Shown here one piece after another: positions 1 to 5,386 of a DNA stretch of 5,568 nt. Every line of letters begins with the position of its first letter. The stretch's first letter is position 1. The notes beneath the pieces are model-generated. The model was not told where the DNA came from, did not search any database, and saw only the letters and a list, made by a program, of their open reading frames with translations. Position numbers and translations under genes: made by a program. Source of the stretch: Pirellulales bacterium. Lineage in GTDB: Bacteria; Planctomycetota; Planctomycetia; Pirellulales; JAICIG01. The stretch covers positions 1-5,568 of the forward strand of contig JAICIG010000487.1 in NCBI GenBank assembly GCA_025924495.1, given 5' to 3'.

Positions 1-1
1 C

Positions 2-313
2 TTCGTCCGCGAGGGGCTGGCGGGTTCACGACCGGAGGCAAGCGGCAACGCCGCGAAACCAAAGAAGCCGGCGGCGCGCGGAGAGCCCGCCAAGCGAGTT
101 TGGCGATTTTCCTATCGCAAGCCGGTTGAGATCGAAGCTGAAATAGTCCAGCGCGAGACGAAGCTCGCCGAGTTGCACGAGCGACTTGCCCTGCCCGAGG
201 TGTTGCGAGATGGTCGGCGCGTGAGAGAGATTCAGGGCGAGATCGCCGAATGCGAGGCGAGCATTCAGACGCTTTACGAGCATTGGGAAGAGGCGAATGA
301 GCGGGTGTCGTAA
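2..313 (+). CDS. ABC-F family ATPase, C-terminal fragment (5' end outside window)
   Basis: Open frame from the window edge to TAA at 311-313, giving 103 residues. The first ~35 residues are a Lys/Ala/Pro-rich linker (AKPKKPAARGEPAKR). They are followed by RVWRFSYRKPVEIEAEI and a strongly helical, charged segment (TKLAELHERLALPEVL, then EIQGEIAECEASIQTLYEHWEE). This matches the layout seen after the second nucleotide-binding domain in Uup/EttA-type ABC-F proteins: a basic linker, an L-S-Y-like motif, then a two-helix coiled coil ending in LY..WEE. ABC-F proteins are soluble ATPases, not transporters; known members act on ribosomes, and the Uup C-terminal domain is reported to bind DNA. The Walker and signature motifs are not in the window, so the subfamily cannot be fixed. 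The gene converges on the minus-strand gene ending at 552. Confidence 0.8.
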   Translation, partial: FVREGLAGSRPEASGNAAKPKKPAARGEPAKRVWRFSYRKPVEIEAEIVQRETKLAELHERLALPEVLRDGRRVREIQGEIAECEASIQTLYEHWEEANERVS

Positions 314-315
314 AC

Positions 316-546
316 GGTTCAGCGTTCAGGATTCGCAGAGGGTTCAGGGGTCAGCATCCTCGTGATCCTGCTTACGCTTTGCCGAGCGTCGTCCGTCCGT
401 CGGACCGCTAGGCGACAATGGCAGAGCAGGCTCGGCTCGATGCGAACCGCCAAAGAAGGCTTGCACCGAATCTCAAATGGCGAACAGGTATGCTGACCCC
501 TAAACCCTGAACCCTTTTTGCGAACCCTGAACCCTTTTCCGAACCC
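316..546. repeat. MITE-like intergenic element with heptad-repeat inverted ends
   Basis: The gap between two convergent stop codons is almost entirely one inverted-repeat structure. The inner arms are perfect over 11 bp: GGGGTCAGCAT at 347-357 and its complement at 490-500. Outside them both ends consist of degenerate GGGTTCA heptads: 316-346 on the left, and 501-546 on the right, read in complement as GGGTTTA, GGGTTCA, GGGTTCGCAAAAA and so on. The left arm lacks one heptad relative to the right. The ~130-bp core contains a hairpin at 385-409 (GTCCG/CGGAC with flanking AGCG/CGCT and a 2-nt bulge). No coding frame is convincing. It could be a non-autonomous mobile element, a REP-like repeat, or a bidirectional terminator region for the two flanking genes. 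I recall similar GGGTTCA runs in planctomycete genomes, but copy number cannot be judged here. Confidence 0.55.
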
Positions 547-551
547 GAGCC

Positions 552-1118
552 TTACAACGGCTGCTGCGGCAACCGACGCGGATATGGCGGAGGCTCGCAC
601 GGCGGCAGCGACTCGCCCTGTTCGGCCCAATGCTCGCGCTCTTGGGGCGAAGCGTAATATCGCAGCCACACTTCGGGATCGCCGCCCGCGTCGGCGCAGT
701 CCCAGTGCAAAAAGTTTTGCGACGAATCGATTTTCTTCTCGGGCGAAGGCAGGATGTCGCGGTAAATGACGCAGTACAATTGCCTGTCGGAAAGATGGTC
801 GGTGAAGTCGAGCACGATGCGCTTGTCGAACAGCTTTTGAATGGTGTCCCACAGCAGGTCGTGCAGGGACGCGTCGTCGAGCGTGTCAGGAGACGGTAAC
901 CGCAATTCCGGTTCAAACCATTGGCCGATCGCCACAACCGGTGCGCGCTCCCACGCCAACATACTGGCCAGATATTCGTTCTCGACCGGCGTGGGCATAT
1001 CGTGAATGTTTAGACGCAAGATCGACTCGTCAAAGAACGGTTCGAGCTCGTCGCGCAGCCGCGCGTTGAGCAGCAGATGATCGACTTCGTCGGAACGGCC
1101 GAAGGTAGATTCGGGCAT
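552..1118 (-). CDS. Conserved-looking hypothetical protein, 188 aa, cytoplasmic
   Basis: The frame ends at TAA (552-554) and has three candidate ATGs (1127, 1124, 1118). I chose 1118 because GAAAG (1128-1132, complement) lies 9 nt upstream of it, whereas that motif directly abuts the first ATG. There is no signal peptide or membrane segment. The protein is acidic and rich in Trp, Tyr and Phe. Visible stretches are EVDHLLLNARLRDELEPFF (11-29), VENEYLASMLAWERAP (45-60), a helical block (LHDLLWDTIQKLFDKRIVLDF, about 85-105), then DHLSDRQLYCVIYRDILPSPEKK (107-129), FLHWDCAD (136-143) and a Pro-rich basic tail (PPPYPRRLPQQPL). I do not recognise a characterised domain. The regular hydrophobic pattern and sensible codon use argue for a real gene, and it resembles planctomycete proteins annotated only as hypothetical. 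It lies downstream of the cytochrome gene on the same strand but behind that gene's terminator, so it is probably transcribed separately. Confidence 0.75.
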   Translation of the reverse strand: MPESTFGRSDEVDHLLLNARLRDELEPFFDESILRLNIHDMPTPVENEYLASMLAWERAPVVAIGQWFEPELRLPSPDTLDDASLHDLLWDTIQKLFDKRIVLDFTDHLSDRQLYCVIYRDILPSPEKKIDSSQNFLHWDCADAGGDPEVWLRYYASPQEREHWAEQGESLPPCEPPPYPRRLPQQPL

Positions 1119-1194
1119 GGCCATCATCTTTCACGCAAGACGCAAAACGCAGGGACAAAACTCGACTCTAACAAGATTCGCGTGGGATGCAAGT

Positions 1195-1228
1195 CGCGCA
1201 ATGCCGCCGCTTTAGCGAGAATTGCGCG
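1195..1228. other. Stem-loop in the leader/promoter region of the 188-aa gene
   Basis: Perfect 8-bp arms, CGCGCAAT (1195-1202) and ATTGCGCG (1221-1228), enclose 18 nt. That loop can itself form a small CGC/GCG hairpin (1208-1210 with 1215-1217). It lies 77 bp upstream of the chosen start of the minus-strand gene and downstream of the weak promoter candidate, so it would be in the 5' leader if that promoter is real. There is no T-tract, so it is not a typical terminator. A protein-binding palindrome is the alternative. Apart from this, the promoter candidate and the terminator at 1410-1442, I see nothing in the 1119-1467 gap. Confidence 0.3.
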
Positions 1229-1253
1229 GAACCGCGCCGCCGCCGTTACGACC

Positions 1254-1282
1254 ATAAAACTCTGCCCGCAACGCCGCTTCAA
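1254..1282 (-). promoter_or_regulatory. Weak sigma70-like promoter candidate for the 188-aa gene
   Basis: On the minus strand TTGAAG (1277-1282) is followed after exactly 17 nt by TTTTAT (1254-1259). Each hexamer matches 4 of 6 consensus bases. It is the best pair I found in the gap upstream of the 188-aa gene, but chance matches of this quality are common. Confidence 0.25.
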
Positions 1283-1409
1283 CCGCTACAGTCTGCCAGC
1301 GAGTTTGGCCGGACAGTGCTGGCATTCGTCAAGCTGATGCCTCGCGCACGCAAAAGCTGGACAAGAGTTTGAACCAGCCGAGTCTTCACCTGTTTCTGTA
1401 TATTCCAGC

Positions 1410-1442
1410 AAAAAAGGCCCGGCGTCTTTCGACGCCGGGCCT
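1410..1442 (-). terminator. Strong Rho-independent terminator of the cytochrome gene
   Basis: A perfect 12-bp GC-rich stem (1415-1426 with 1431-1442) closes a 4-nt loop that reads GAAA on the minus strand, a stable GNRA tetraloop. On the minus strand the stem is followed at once by six T (1410-1415). It starts 26 bp past the cytochrome stop codon. The orientation of the T-tract assigns it to the cytochrome and separates that transcript from the downstream 188-aa gene. Confidence 0.9.
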
Positions 1443-1467
1443 GCTTGGATACTTCCAATTGAGCGAG

Positions 1468-1848
1468 CTATTCGACGGGGAGTTTGTGGTCCTTGAGCCG
1501 CTCGCCGTACGTCGCCCCCGACGGAGATTTCTCACCGGCCACCGTCTCCAGCGCCTTCTGGATCTTGGCTTTATCCTTCTTGTCGTCCTTGTTAATCAGT
1601 TTCGAAAGAGCCTTGCCATATTCATTGCGGATCTTTTTGTTCTCCTTGCCTTGCGCGTCCTTGCCGTGGCACACGCCACACTTGGCCTTGTTGTTGACCA
1701 GCTCGGCGAATGCTTTGTCATCGGCGTTGCCGTTTTCGTTGACGTATTTGGCCTTGAACTCGTTGAAGAACTGCGGAAACGCGCTGGCCGTCCGAGACGA
1801 TCCCAGGGCGAAACAGAGGAATAGGACAATCAAGCCGGCCTTTCTCAT
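1468..1848 (-). CDS. Small exported mono-heme cytochrome c-like protein, 126 aa
   Basis: An upstream ATG at 1950 would give 160 aa, but ATG 1848 is preferred: it has GGAG 8 nt upstream and directly begins a signal peptide. The n-region is MRK, the hydrophobic core AGLIVLFLCFALG, and a likely signal peptidase I site follows TASA (residue 23). The mature part opens FPQFFNEFKAKYV and carries one CXXCH heme-attachment motif, CGVCH, at 57-61. A lysine-rich helical C-terminus follows (KALSKLINKDDKKDKAKIQKAL), then GATYGERLKDHKLPVE. Heme would be attached outside the cytoplasmic membrane by the cytochrome c maturation machinery, with His61 as proximal ligand. There is no methionine anywhere in the mature chain, so the usual Met distal ligand is missing; His121 is the only other histidine. 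An electron-transfer role is inferred from the motif. The partner is unknown. It has its own terminator and follows the kinase gene on the same strand, 160 bp downstream. Confidence 0.85.
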   Translation of the reverse strand: MRKAGLIVLFLCFALGSSRTASAFPQFFNEFKAKYVNENGNADDKAFAELVNNKAKCGVCHGKDAQGKENKKIRNEYGKALSKLINKDDKKDKAKIQKALETVAGEKSPSGATYGERLKDHKLPVE

Positions 1849-1856
1849 GCGACGAA

Positions 1857-1860
1857 CTCC
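1857..1860 (-). promoter_or_regulatory. Shine-Dalgarno site deciding the cytochrome start
   Basis: GGAG on the minus strand lies 8 nt upstream of ATG 1848. It fixes the start at the signal-peptide methionine rather than at the in-frame ATG at 1950, which falls in the loop of the palindromic repeat. Confidence 0.75.
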
Positions 1861-1900
1861 CAAATGCGATTTGAATTTCTCAGAAGGATCCAACAACAAG

Positions 1901-1980
1901 AGACCAACCCGAAGCGCAAGCGAGGAACATGCCGTCCTGTCCATGAGCACCTCGCTTGCGCTTCGGGCTGGTGTTGGTCT
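1901..1980. repeat. Long imperfect palindrome with CCCGAAGCGCAAGCGAGG arms
   Basis: Perfect 18-bp arms (1908-1925 and 1950-1967) enclose a 24-nt loop. A further 7-bp pairing, AGACCAA with TTGGTCT (1901-1907 and 1974-1980), extends the stem across a 6-nt bulge (CTGGTG) on the right side. The loop contains a CATG/CATG pair. I recall this arm motif as a very abundant intergenic repeat in planctomycete genomes, where it yields spurious peptides containing NPKRKRG. It lies 28 bp past the kinase stop codon and 52 bp before the cytochrome start, so it may also act as a transcription barrier or 3'-end stabiliser for the kinase mRNA. There is no T-tract of intrinsic-terminator type. Confidence 0.7.
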
Positions 1981-2008
1981 TCTAATAAAGCCAGCAGCCC
2001 GTTGTCTG

Positions 2009-4789
2009 TCAAGGGACCAGCCAAACCGGCAGCTCGGTGGCGTCCAAGCCTGGCGGAAGATTCTCAGGTGATAGCGAGAGATTGCCGCGGTCAGCCGGGT
2101 CCAGATCGAAGTCGGCGAGCGTCGCCAGATTTAAGGGCCGCTTGGCTAAATCGCGTCTGCCGCGCCATCCCATCGGCATCGATTGTCGCTCTCGGCTGCC
2201 CCAGAGCTCACACCAGTCAGTATAAGTGACGACCTCGCTTTCGCCCGCCGAGGCCGCCAGGCTGGTGACCTTCCAGAAAGTGCGGTAGCCTTCGTACACA
2301 TTGCGGGCGGCATCCCAGTGCAGCTTTGCCTTCAGCCGGTTCACCTGATCGTTGCCGGTTTGGTCGATCAAGGCAGGCTCGTTGCCGTCGGAGGCAAATA
2401 CGCAATCGCTGGCGCGAATCTCAACGTCGGGCGAGGGCGAAACGGCATCTGGGGCGCCGATGCGGCACAGACCTTGACGGGTAAAGACGGTGAGCTGCTC
2501 CAGATCGAGCCGCACGCGGCTCGTTTCCGTCGGCTCCATGCTTGCCGAACCGCCCACTGCCAACAGGCGCTCGCAAGTCGCCAGCAGACCATTACGCCAG
2601 GCCAGACCCATCGCTTGCCCCGCGGGATTATAGGCAAACACCGCCTCGCCCAGCGCTACGCAATTGCGCAGCGTTACCTGCACCGGCGCCGCCGCCTGGG
2701 TTCCGGGCATCAACATATCGACGCGAGGATTGGCATCCACCCGCACAAACGCCACCTTATCGTGCGAAGGCCCGCCTTGGCTCGAGGCGTTGCGAACGAC
2801 CAACGAGCACTCGTCGAACCAGAGCGATTCGACCGATTGCAATTCGAAGAGCGACCAATTCTCTGAGGGCGCCGCGTGCGAAAGATCGAATTCGAGGGCC
2901 ACCCCGGCCAGCCGCAATCCGCCGCCATTGAGCTTGATCATGCCACGCGGATAATTCACCGGGTTGGTGTCGCTGGGACGGAATCGCACCAGCGGCCGAT
3001 ATCCATCGCCCGCTCGAATCACCACACGCACGTCGGACAAGACGAACGGCAGTTCCTCCCGCGGGCCATTGTAGCGCAACTCTATGGTATTGCCGTTTTT
3101 CGCCGCGGCGCATGCTTCAGCAAGTTTTGCGAACCGCTGCGGACCTTGTTGCCCATCGCCCACCACGAGCAACCCCTTTGGCAATGGCGGCGATTCTTCC
3201 GCCACCGACTCCGCGGCGGGACTAATGCTTGACGAATTCACCTCGGGGGCTGCCGATTCGGTCGCGGAATCCGTATCAACGAGAGTGGCATCTTCCATCG
3301 GAGCGGCAGGCGTTTTCGCAGCCGAGGGAGCACTGGGTATTGTCGACGCATTCTTCGCCAGATTGGCGCCCGGCGGCAAAGTCGCGACAGCTCGGGACGA
3401 GGGGCGCGGTTGCGGGCGCGGCGAGTCACTTTCATCGGCCGCGTCATCGCTGACCACCTTCCCGGCCAGAGCATCCGTGGCGGTGCCGTCGCCCGGCATC
3501 GGCTGGCGAGGTTGCTTGCCTGGGGTTCCGCGTATCGCTTGTTGTGGAACGGTCTGCGAAGTTGGCTCGTTCAAAGACCGCGGCGCCGGCCGGTCTGCCG
3601 GAGTATCGGGATCAAGCAAGCCGGGCCAGGGGCGATCGAGCAGAAACGCCGCCGCCAGCAACACGCCCACCGGCACAATCCAGGGCAGGTGCCGCATGAG
3701 CGAGGGGCGCGGCGGGCCGCCCGTCTCGGCCAACCAAGTCGGACGTTCGATGCCAGGCAGCGGCAACCCGATCTGCTCTGCTAGCAAGTGCAAATCGGCA
3801 ATCAGCTCGCTGGGGTGTTGATAACGCCGCACGGGATCTTTGGCGAGCATCTTGCTCACCACCGCCGAAAGCTCCGGCGGAAGCTTGGGATTGAACTCAC
3901 GTGGATCGGGCGGAGGATCACTGTTGTGTTGCAGCAGCTTTTGCAGCACCGTGCCGTCAGGAAACGGCGGGCGGCCCGTGAGCATGTAGTAGAGCGTGCA
4001 ACCCAGCGAATAAATGTCGCTGCGCACGTCGGCGCTGCGAGGGTCGCGGGCCTGCTCCGGCGAGATGTAGTCGAACGTCCCCAACGTAACGCCGCTGGCA
4101 GTCAGGTCATCGCCGCCCGAGTGCACCTGATGCAAACGAGCCAGTCCCATATCGACCAGCTTCGCTCGACCGTCGGCCATGATGATCAGGTTCGACGGCT
4201 TAATGTCGCGGTGTACCACGTCGCGGCTGCTGGCATGGGCCAAAGCGTGGGCGACTTGCAGCGTATAGCCCAGCGCCTCGGGGGCCGACAAGGGGCCTTT
4301 ACGTTCGACCACATCGCGTAGGTTGGTTCCCTCGATAAACTCGAAGACGATGTAATTCAGCCCGCGGTCTTCACCCACGAAATACACGCGGGCGATATTT
4401 TCGTGGTCAAGCCGGGCGGCCGACTGTGCTTCGTTTTGGAACCGGCGGCGAGTTTCCTCGTCGGCTCCCTGGTCGCGAGAGAGTACTTTCAGGGCCACCT
4501 CGCGGTTGAGCATGGTGTCGAGCGCCCGAAAGACAGCCCCCATGCCCCCGCCGCCCACATATTCCAACAACTGGAAGTGGTTCAATTGCTCGCCGGCGAG
4601 CTGCCTCGAAAGCTCGGCGGGCGATGTGGCCCGTGCGGGCGTACTAGCCAACGGTGGACGCTGAGAAATCACCGTCGCCTGGTCCGGATCGCAGGCGGCA
4701 TCGCCCGGCAGGTCAATGCGACGGCGGCTCGAGCCGTCAGCGGCGCCTCGACCAATCAGTGTTCGTTGGCTCGATCCGGTACTGCTCAT
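2009..4789 (-). CDS. Transmembrane Hanks-type Ser/Thr protein kinase with beta-helix-like extracytoplasmic domain
   Basis: A 926-aa protein from ATG 4789. The N-terminal ~68 residues are low complexity. The kinase domain runs from about 70 to 340: glycine loop GGGGMG (79-84), VALK lysine (101), helix-C Glu in FQNEA (120), catalytic HRDIKPSN (193-200), metal-binding DMG in place of DFG (213-215), SPE (243-245) and RSDIYSLG with Asp258. All catalytic residues are present, so it is predicted active. A single membrane helix (WIVPVGVLLAAAFLL, about 370-384) follows, then a ~150-residue Pro/Ala/Ser-rich linker. The C-terminal ~385 residues begin KGLLVVGDGQQGPQRFAK with a NTIELRYNGP strand. This resembles the entry to pectate-lyase-type right-handed beta-helices, with recurring short beta-strand segments after it. 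The expected topology is cytoplasmic kinase and exported sensor or binding domain. The ligand and substrates are unknown. ATG 4789 lacks a clear Shine-Dalgarno; an in-frame GTG at 4903 would add 38 residues but falls in the palindromic boxes, so I prefer 4789. Confidence 0.93.
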   Translation of the reverse strand: MSSTGSSQRTLIGRGAADGSSRRRIDLPGDAACDPDQATVISQRPPLASTPARATSPAELSRQLAGEQLNHFQLLEYVGGGGMGAVFRALDTMLNREVALKVLSRDQGADEETRRRFQNEAQSAARLDHENIARVYFVGEDRGLNYIVFEFIEGTNLRDVVERKGPLSAPEALGYTLQVAHALAHASSRDVVHRDIKPSNLIIMADGRAKLVDMGLARLHQVHSGGDDLTASGVTLGTFDYISPEQARDPRSADVRSDIYSLGCTLYYMLTGRPPFPDGTVLQKLLQHNSDPPPDPREFNPKLPPELSAVVSKMLAKDPVRRYQHPSELIADLHLLAEQIGLPLPGIERPTWLAETGGPPRPSLMRHLPWIVPVGVLLAAAFLLDRPWPGLLDPDTPADRPAPRSLNEPTSQTVPQQAIRGTPGKQPRQPMPGDGTATDALAGKVVSDDAADESDSPRPQPRPSSRAVATLPPGANLAKNASTIPSAPSAAKTPAAPMEDATLVDTDSATESAAPEVNSSSISPAAESVAEESPPLPKGLLVVGDGQQGPQRFAKLAEACAAAKNGNTIELRYNGPREELPFVLSDVRVVIRAGDGYRPLVRFRPSDTNPVNYPRGMIKLNGGGLRLAGVALEFDLSHAAPSENWSLFELQSVESLWFDECSLVVRNASSQGGPSHDKVAFVRVDANPRVDMLMPGTQAAAPVQVTLRNCVALGEAVFAYNPAGQAMGLAWRNGLLATCERLLAVGGSASMEPTETSRVRLDLEQLTVFTRQGLCRIGAPDAVSPSPDVEIRASDCVFASDGNEPALIDQTGNDQVNRLKAKLHWDAARNVYEGYRTFWKVTSLAASAGESEVVTYTDWCELWGSRERQSMPMGWRGRRDLAKRPLNLATLADFDLDPADRGNLSLSPENLPPGLDATELPVWLVP

Positions 4790-4880
4790 GACGGATTCGG
4801 TTGCCCGAGAGATCCTTGCTCGCCGCTGCGATACGGCCCTTCGGCCTGGGCAGCTCCGCCCAACGTATTTCAAACCACCA

Positions 4881-4917
4881 AGACGAACGTCTTTGAAAAT
4901 CACCGAGACGAACGTCT
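4881..4917. promoter_or_regulatory. Two direct copies of a palindromic box in the kinase leader
   Basis: The 12-bp sequence AGACGAACGTCT occurs at 4881-4892 and again at 4906-4917, exactly 25 bp apart. Each copy is a 5+5 inverted repeat (AGACG/CGTCT) around AA. The similarity extends to a preceding CACC(A/G) and a following GAAA. The first copy is flanked by A/T and the second by G/C, so each flanking base pair is complementary and the dyad is 14 bp in both. The boxes lie about 90-130 bp upstream of the kinase ATG and downstream of its predicted promoter. They could be operator sites for a dimeric regulator, or two small hairpins in the mRNA leader. Confidence 0.5.
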
Positions 4918-4957
4918 CGAAAGACCTGCCGCCGTGCGATTGCTCGACAGTGTCCTT

Positions 4958-4986
4958 ATGGTATTTGGTCTCGCCGGGCGGGTCAA
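4958..4986 (-). promoter_or_regulatory. Sigma70-like promoter of the kinase gene
   Basis: On the minus strand TTGACC (4981-4986, 5 of 6 consensus) is followed after exactly 17 nt by TACCAT (4958-4963, 4 of 6). Transcription would start near 4951, giving a leader of about 160 nt that contains both palindromic boxes. Confidence 0.5.
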
Positions 4987-5375
4987 CGAAGGGGCGGGGC
5001 CAAGGGGCTAGTACAAACGAGAATTGAGAGGCGAGGGAAGTCGGCCCACAAACCCTCGATTACGCGCCAGGCTTACGGGGATGATTTCATATGGGGGGCG
5101 ATGCCCCCGCTAGGTCGCCGACCAACGGCACGGTAAGCCGCTTTCCTGGACACTTTGGCAGACGGCAACTGGAGGTCATGCCTATTTTTTGGGCAAACAG
5201 CGCGATGCACCGATTCGTGCAGCACTGCCCACAACAAAGGCAATGCTAGCACATCAGTGTAAGTGCTTGCAACGCAAGGATATCGGCTACGGCCTTGACG
5301 CTTGCACAAAATGGATCAGAAGTGCTGGCCAAGCTGGAAGGCCGGCGAAGACGGAGTTTCACTTTATACCGACAT
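4987..5375. other. Gene-free divergent intergenic region
   Basis: No convincing gene, tRNA or other structured RNA is seen between the kinase promoter and the plus-strand gene starting at 5387. Small hairpins cluster on the left: GGGGGC/GCCCCC (5094-5108), GGTC/GACC just after it, and CGGC/GCCG around 5126-5140. CTTGC/GCAAG lies at 5266-5278. Third-position base use in all frames is weaker than in the neighbouring genes. One plus-strand frame stays open from 5114 into the next gene, but its upstream part does not look coding. No good -35/-10 pair was found for the 5387 gene; TTGACG at 5295-5300 has no acceptable partner. Confidence 0.5.
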
Positions 5376-5380
5376 GGAGA
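5376..5380 (+). promoter_or_regulatory. Shine-Dalgarno site deciding the start at 5387
   Basis: GGAGA ends 6 nt before ATG 5387. It selects this start over the out-of-frame ATGs at 5374 and 5382 and over the in-frame ATG at 5243. Confidence 0.6.
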
Positions 5381-5386
5381 AATGGA

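Noticed and set aside
26..283. 85-aa minus-strand open frame
   Set aside because: Antisense to the ABC-F C-terminal coding region, which has clear family features; the reverse frame shows none.
501..546. Plant-telomere-like heptad (TTTAGGG in complement)
   Set aside because: Only one such heptad among variable GGGTTCA units; the rest of the window is clearly bacterial.
314..551. CRISPR array
   Set aside because: Repeats are short degenerate heptads without regular spacers.
319..852. 177-aa minus-strand open frame
   Set aside because: Runs through the inverted-repeat element and overlaps the 188-aa gene in another frame; Arg-rich low-complexity product typical of a shadow frame.
1484..2071. 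195-aa plus-strand open frame
   Set aside because: Antisense to the cytochrome gene, which has signal peptide, CXXCH, Shine-Dalgarno and terminator.
1864..2229. Plus-strand frame encoding NPKRKRGT and LACASGW
   Set aside because: Translation of the palindromic repeat; I recall the same peptides as spurious predictions in planctomycete annotations.
3084..3821. 245-aa plus-strand open frame (and another at 2183-2866)
   Set aside because: Antisense to the kinase linker and C-terminal domain; long reverse frames are expected at this GC content and the products are Ala/Gly/Arg-rich without domains.
5178..5249. 23-codon plus-strand ORF preceded by GGAGG
   Set aside because: Shine-Dalgarno is only 2 nt from the ATG and the peptide has no recognisable feature.
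5040..5300. tRNA or integration site
   Set aside because: No T-loop (GGTTCGAATCC-like) sequence or cloverleaf is visible, and the CTTGC/GCAAG dyad alone is not enough to call an attachment site.
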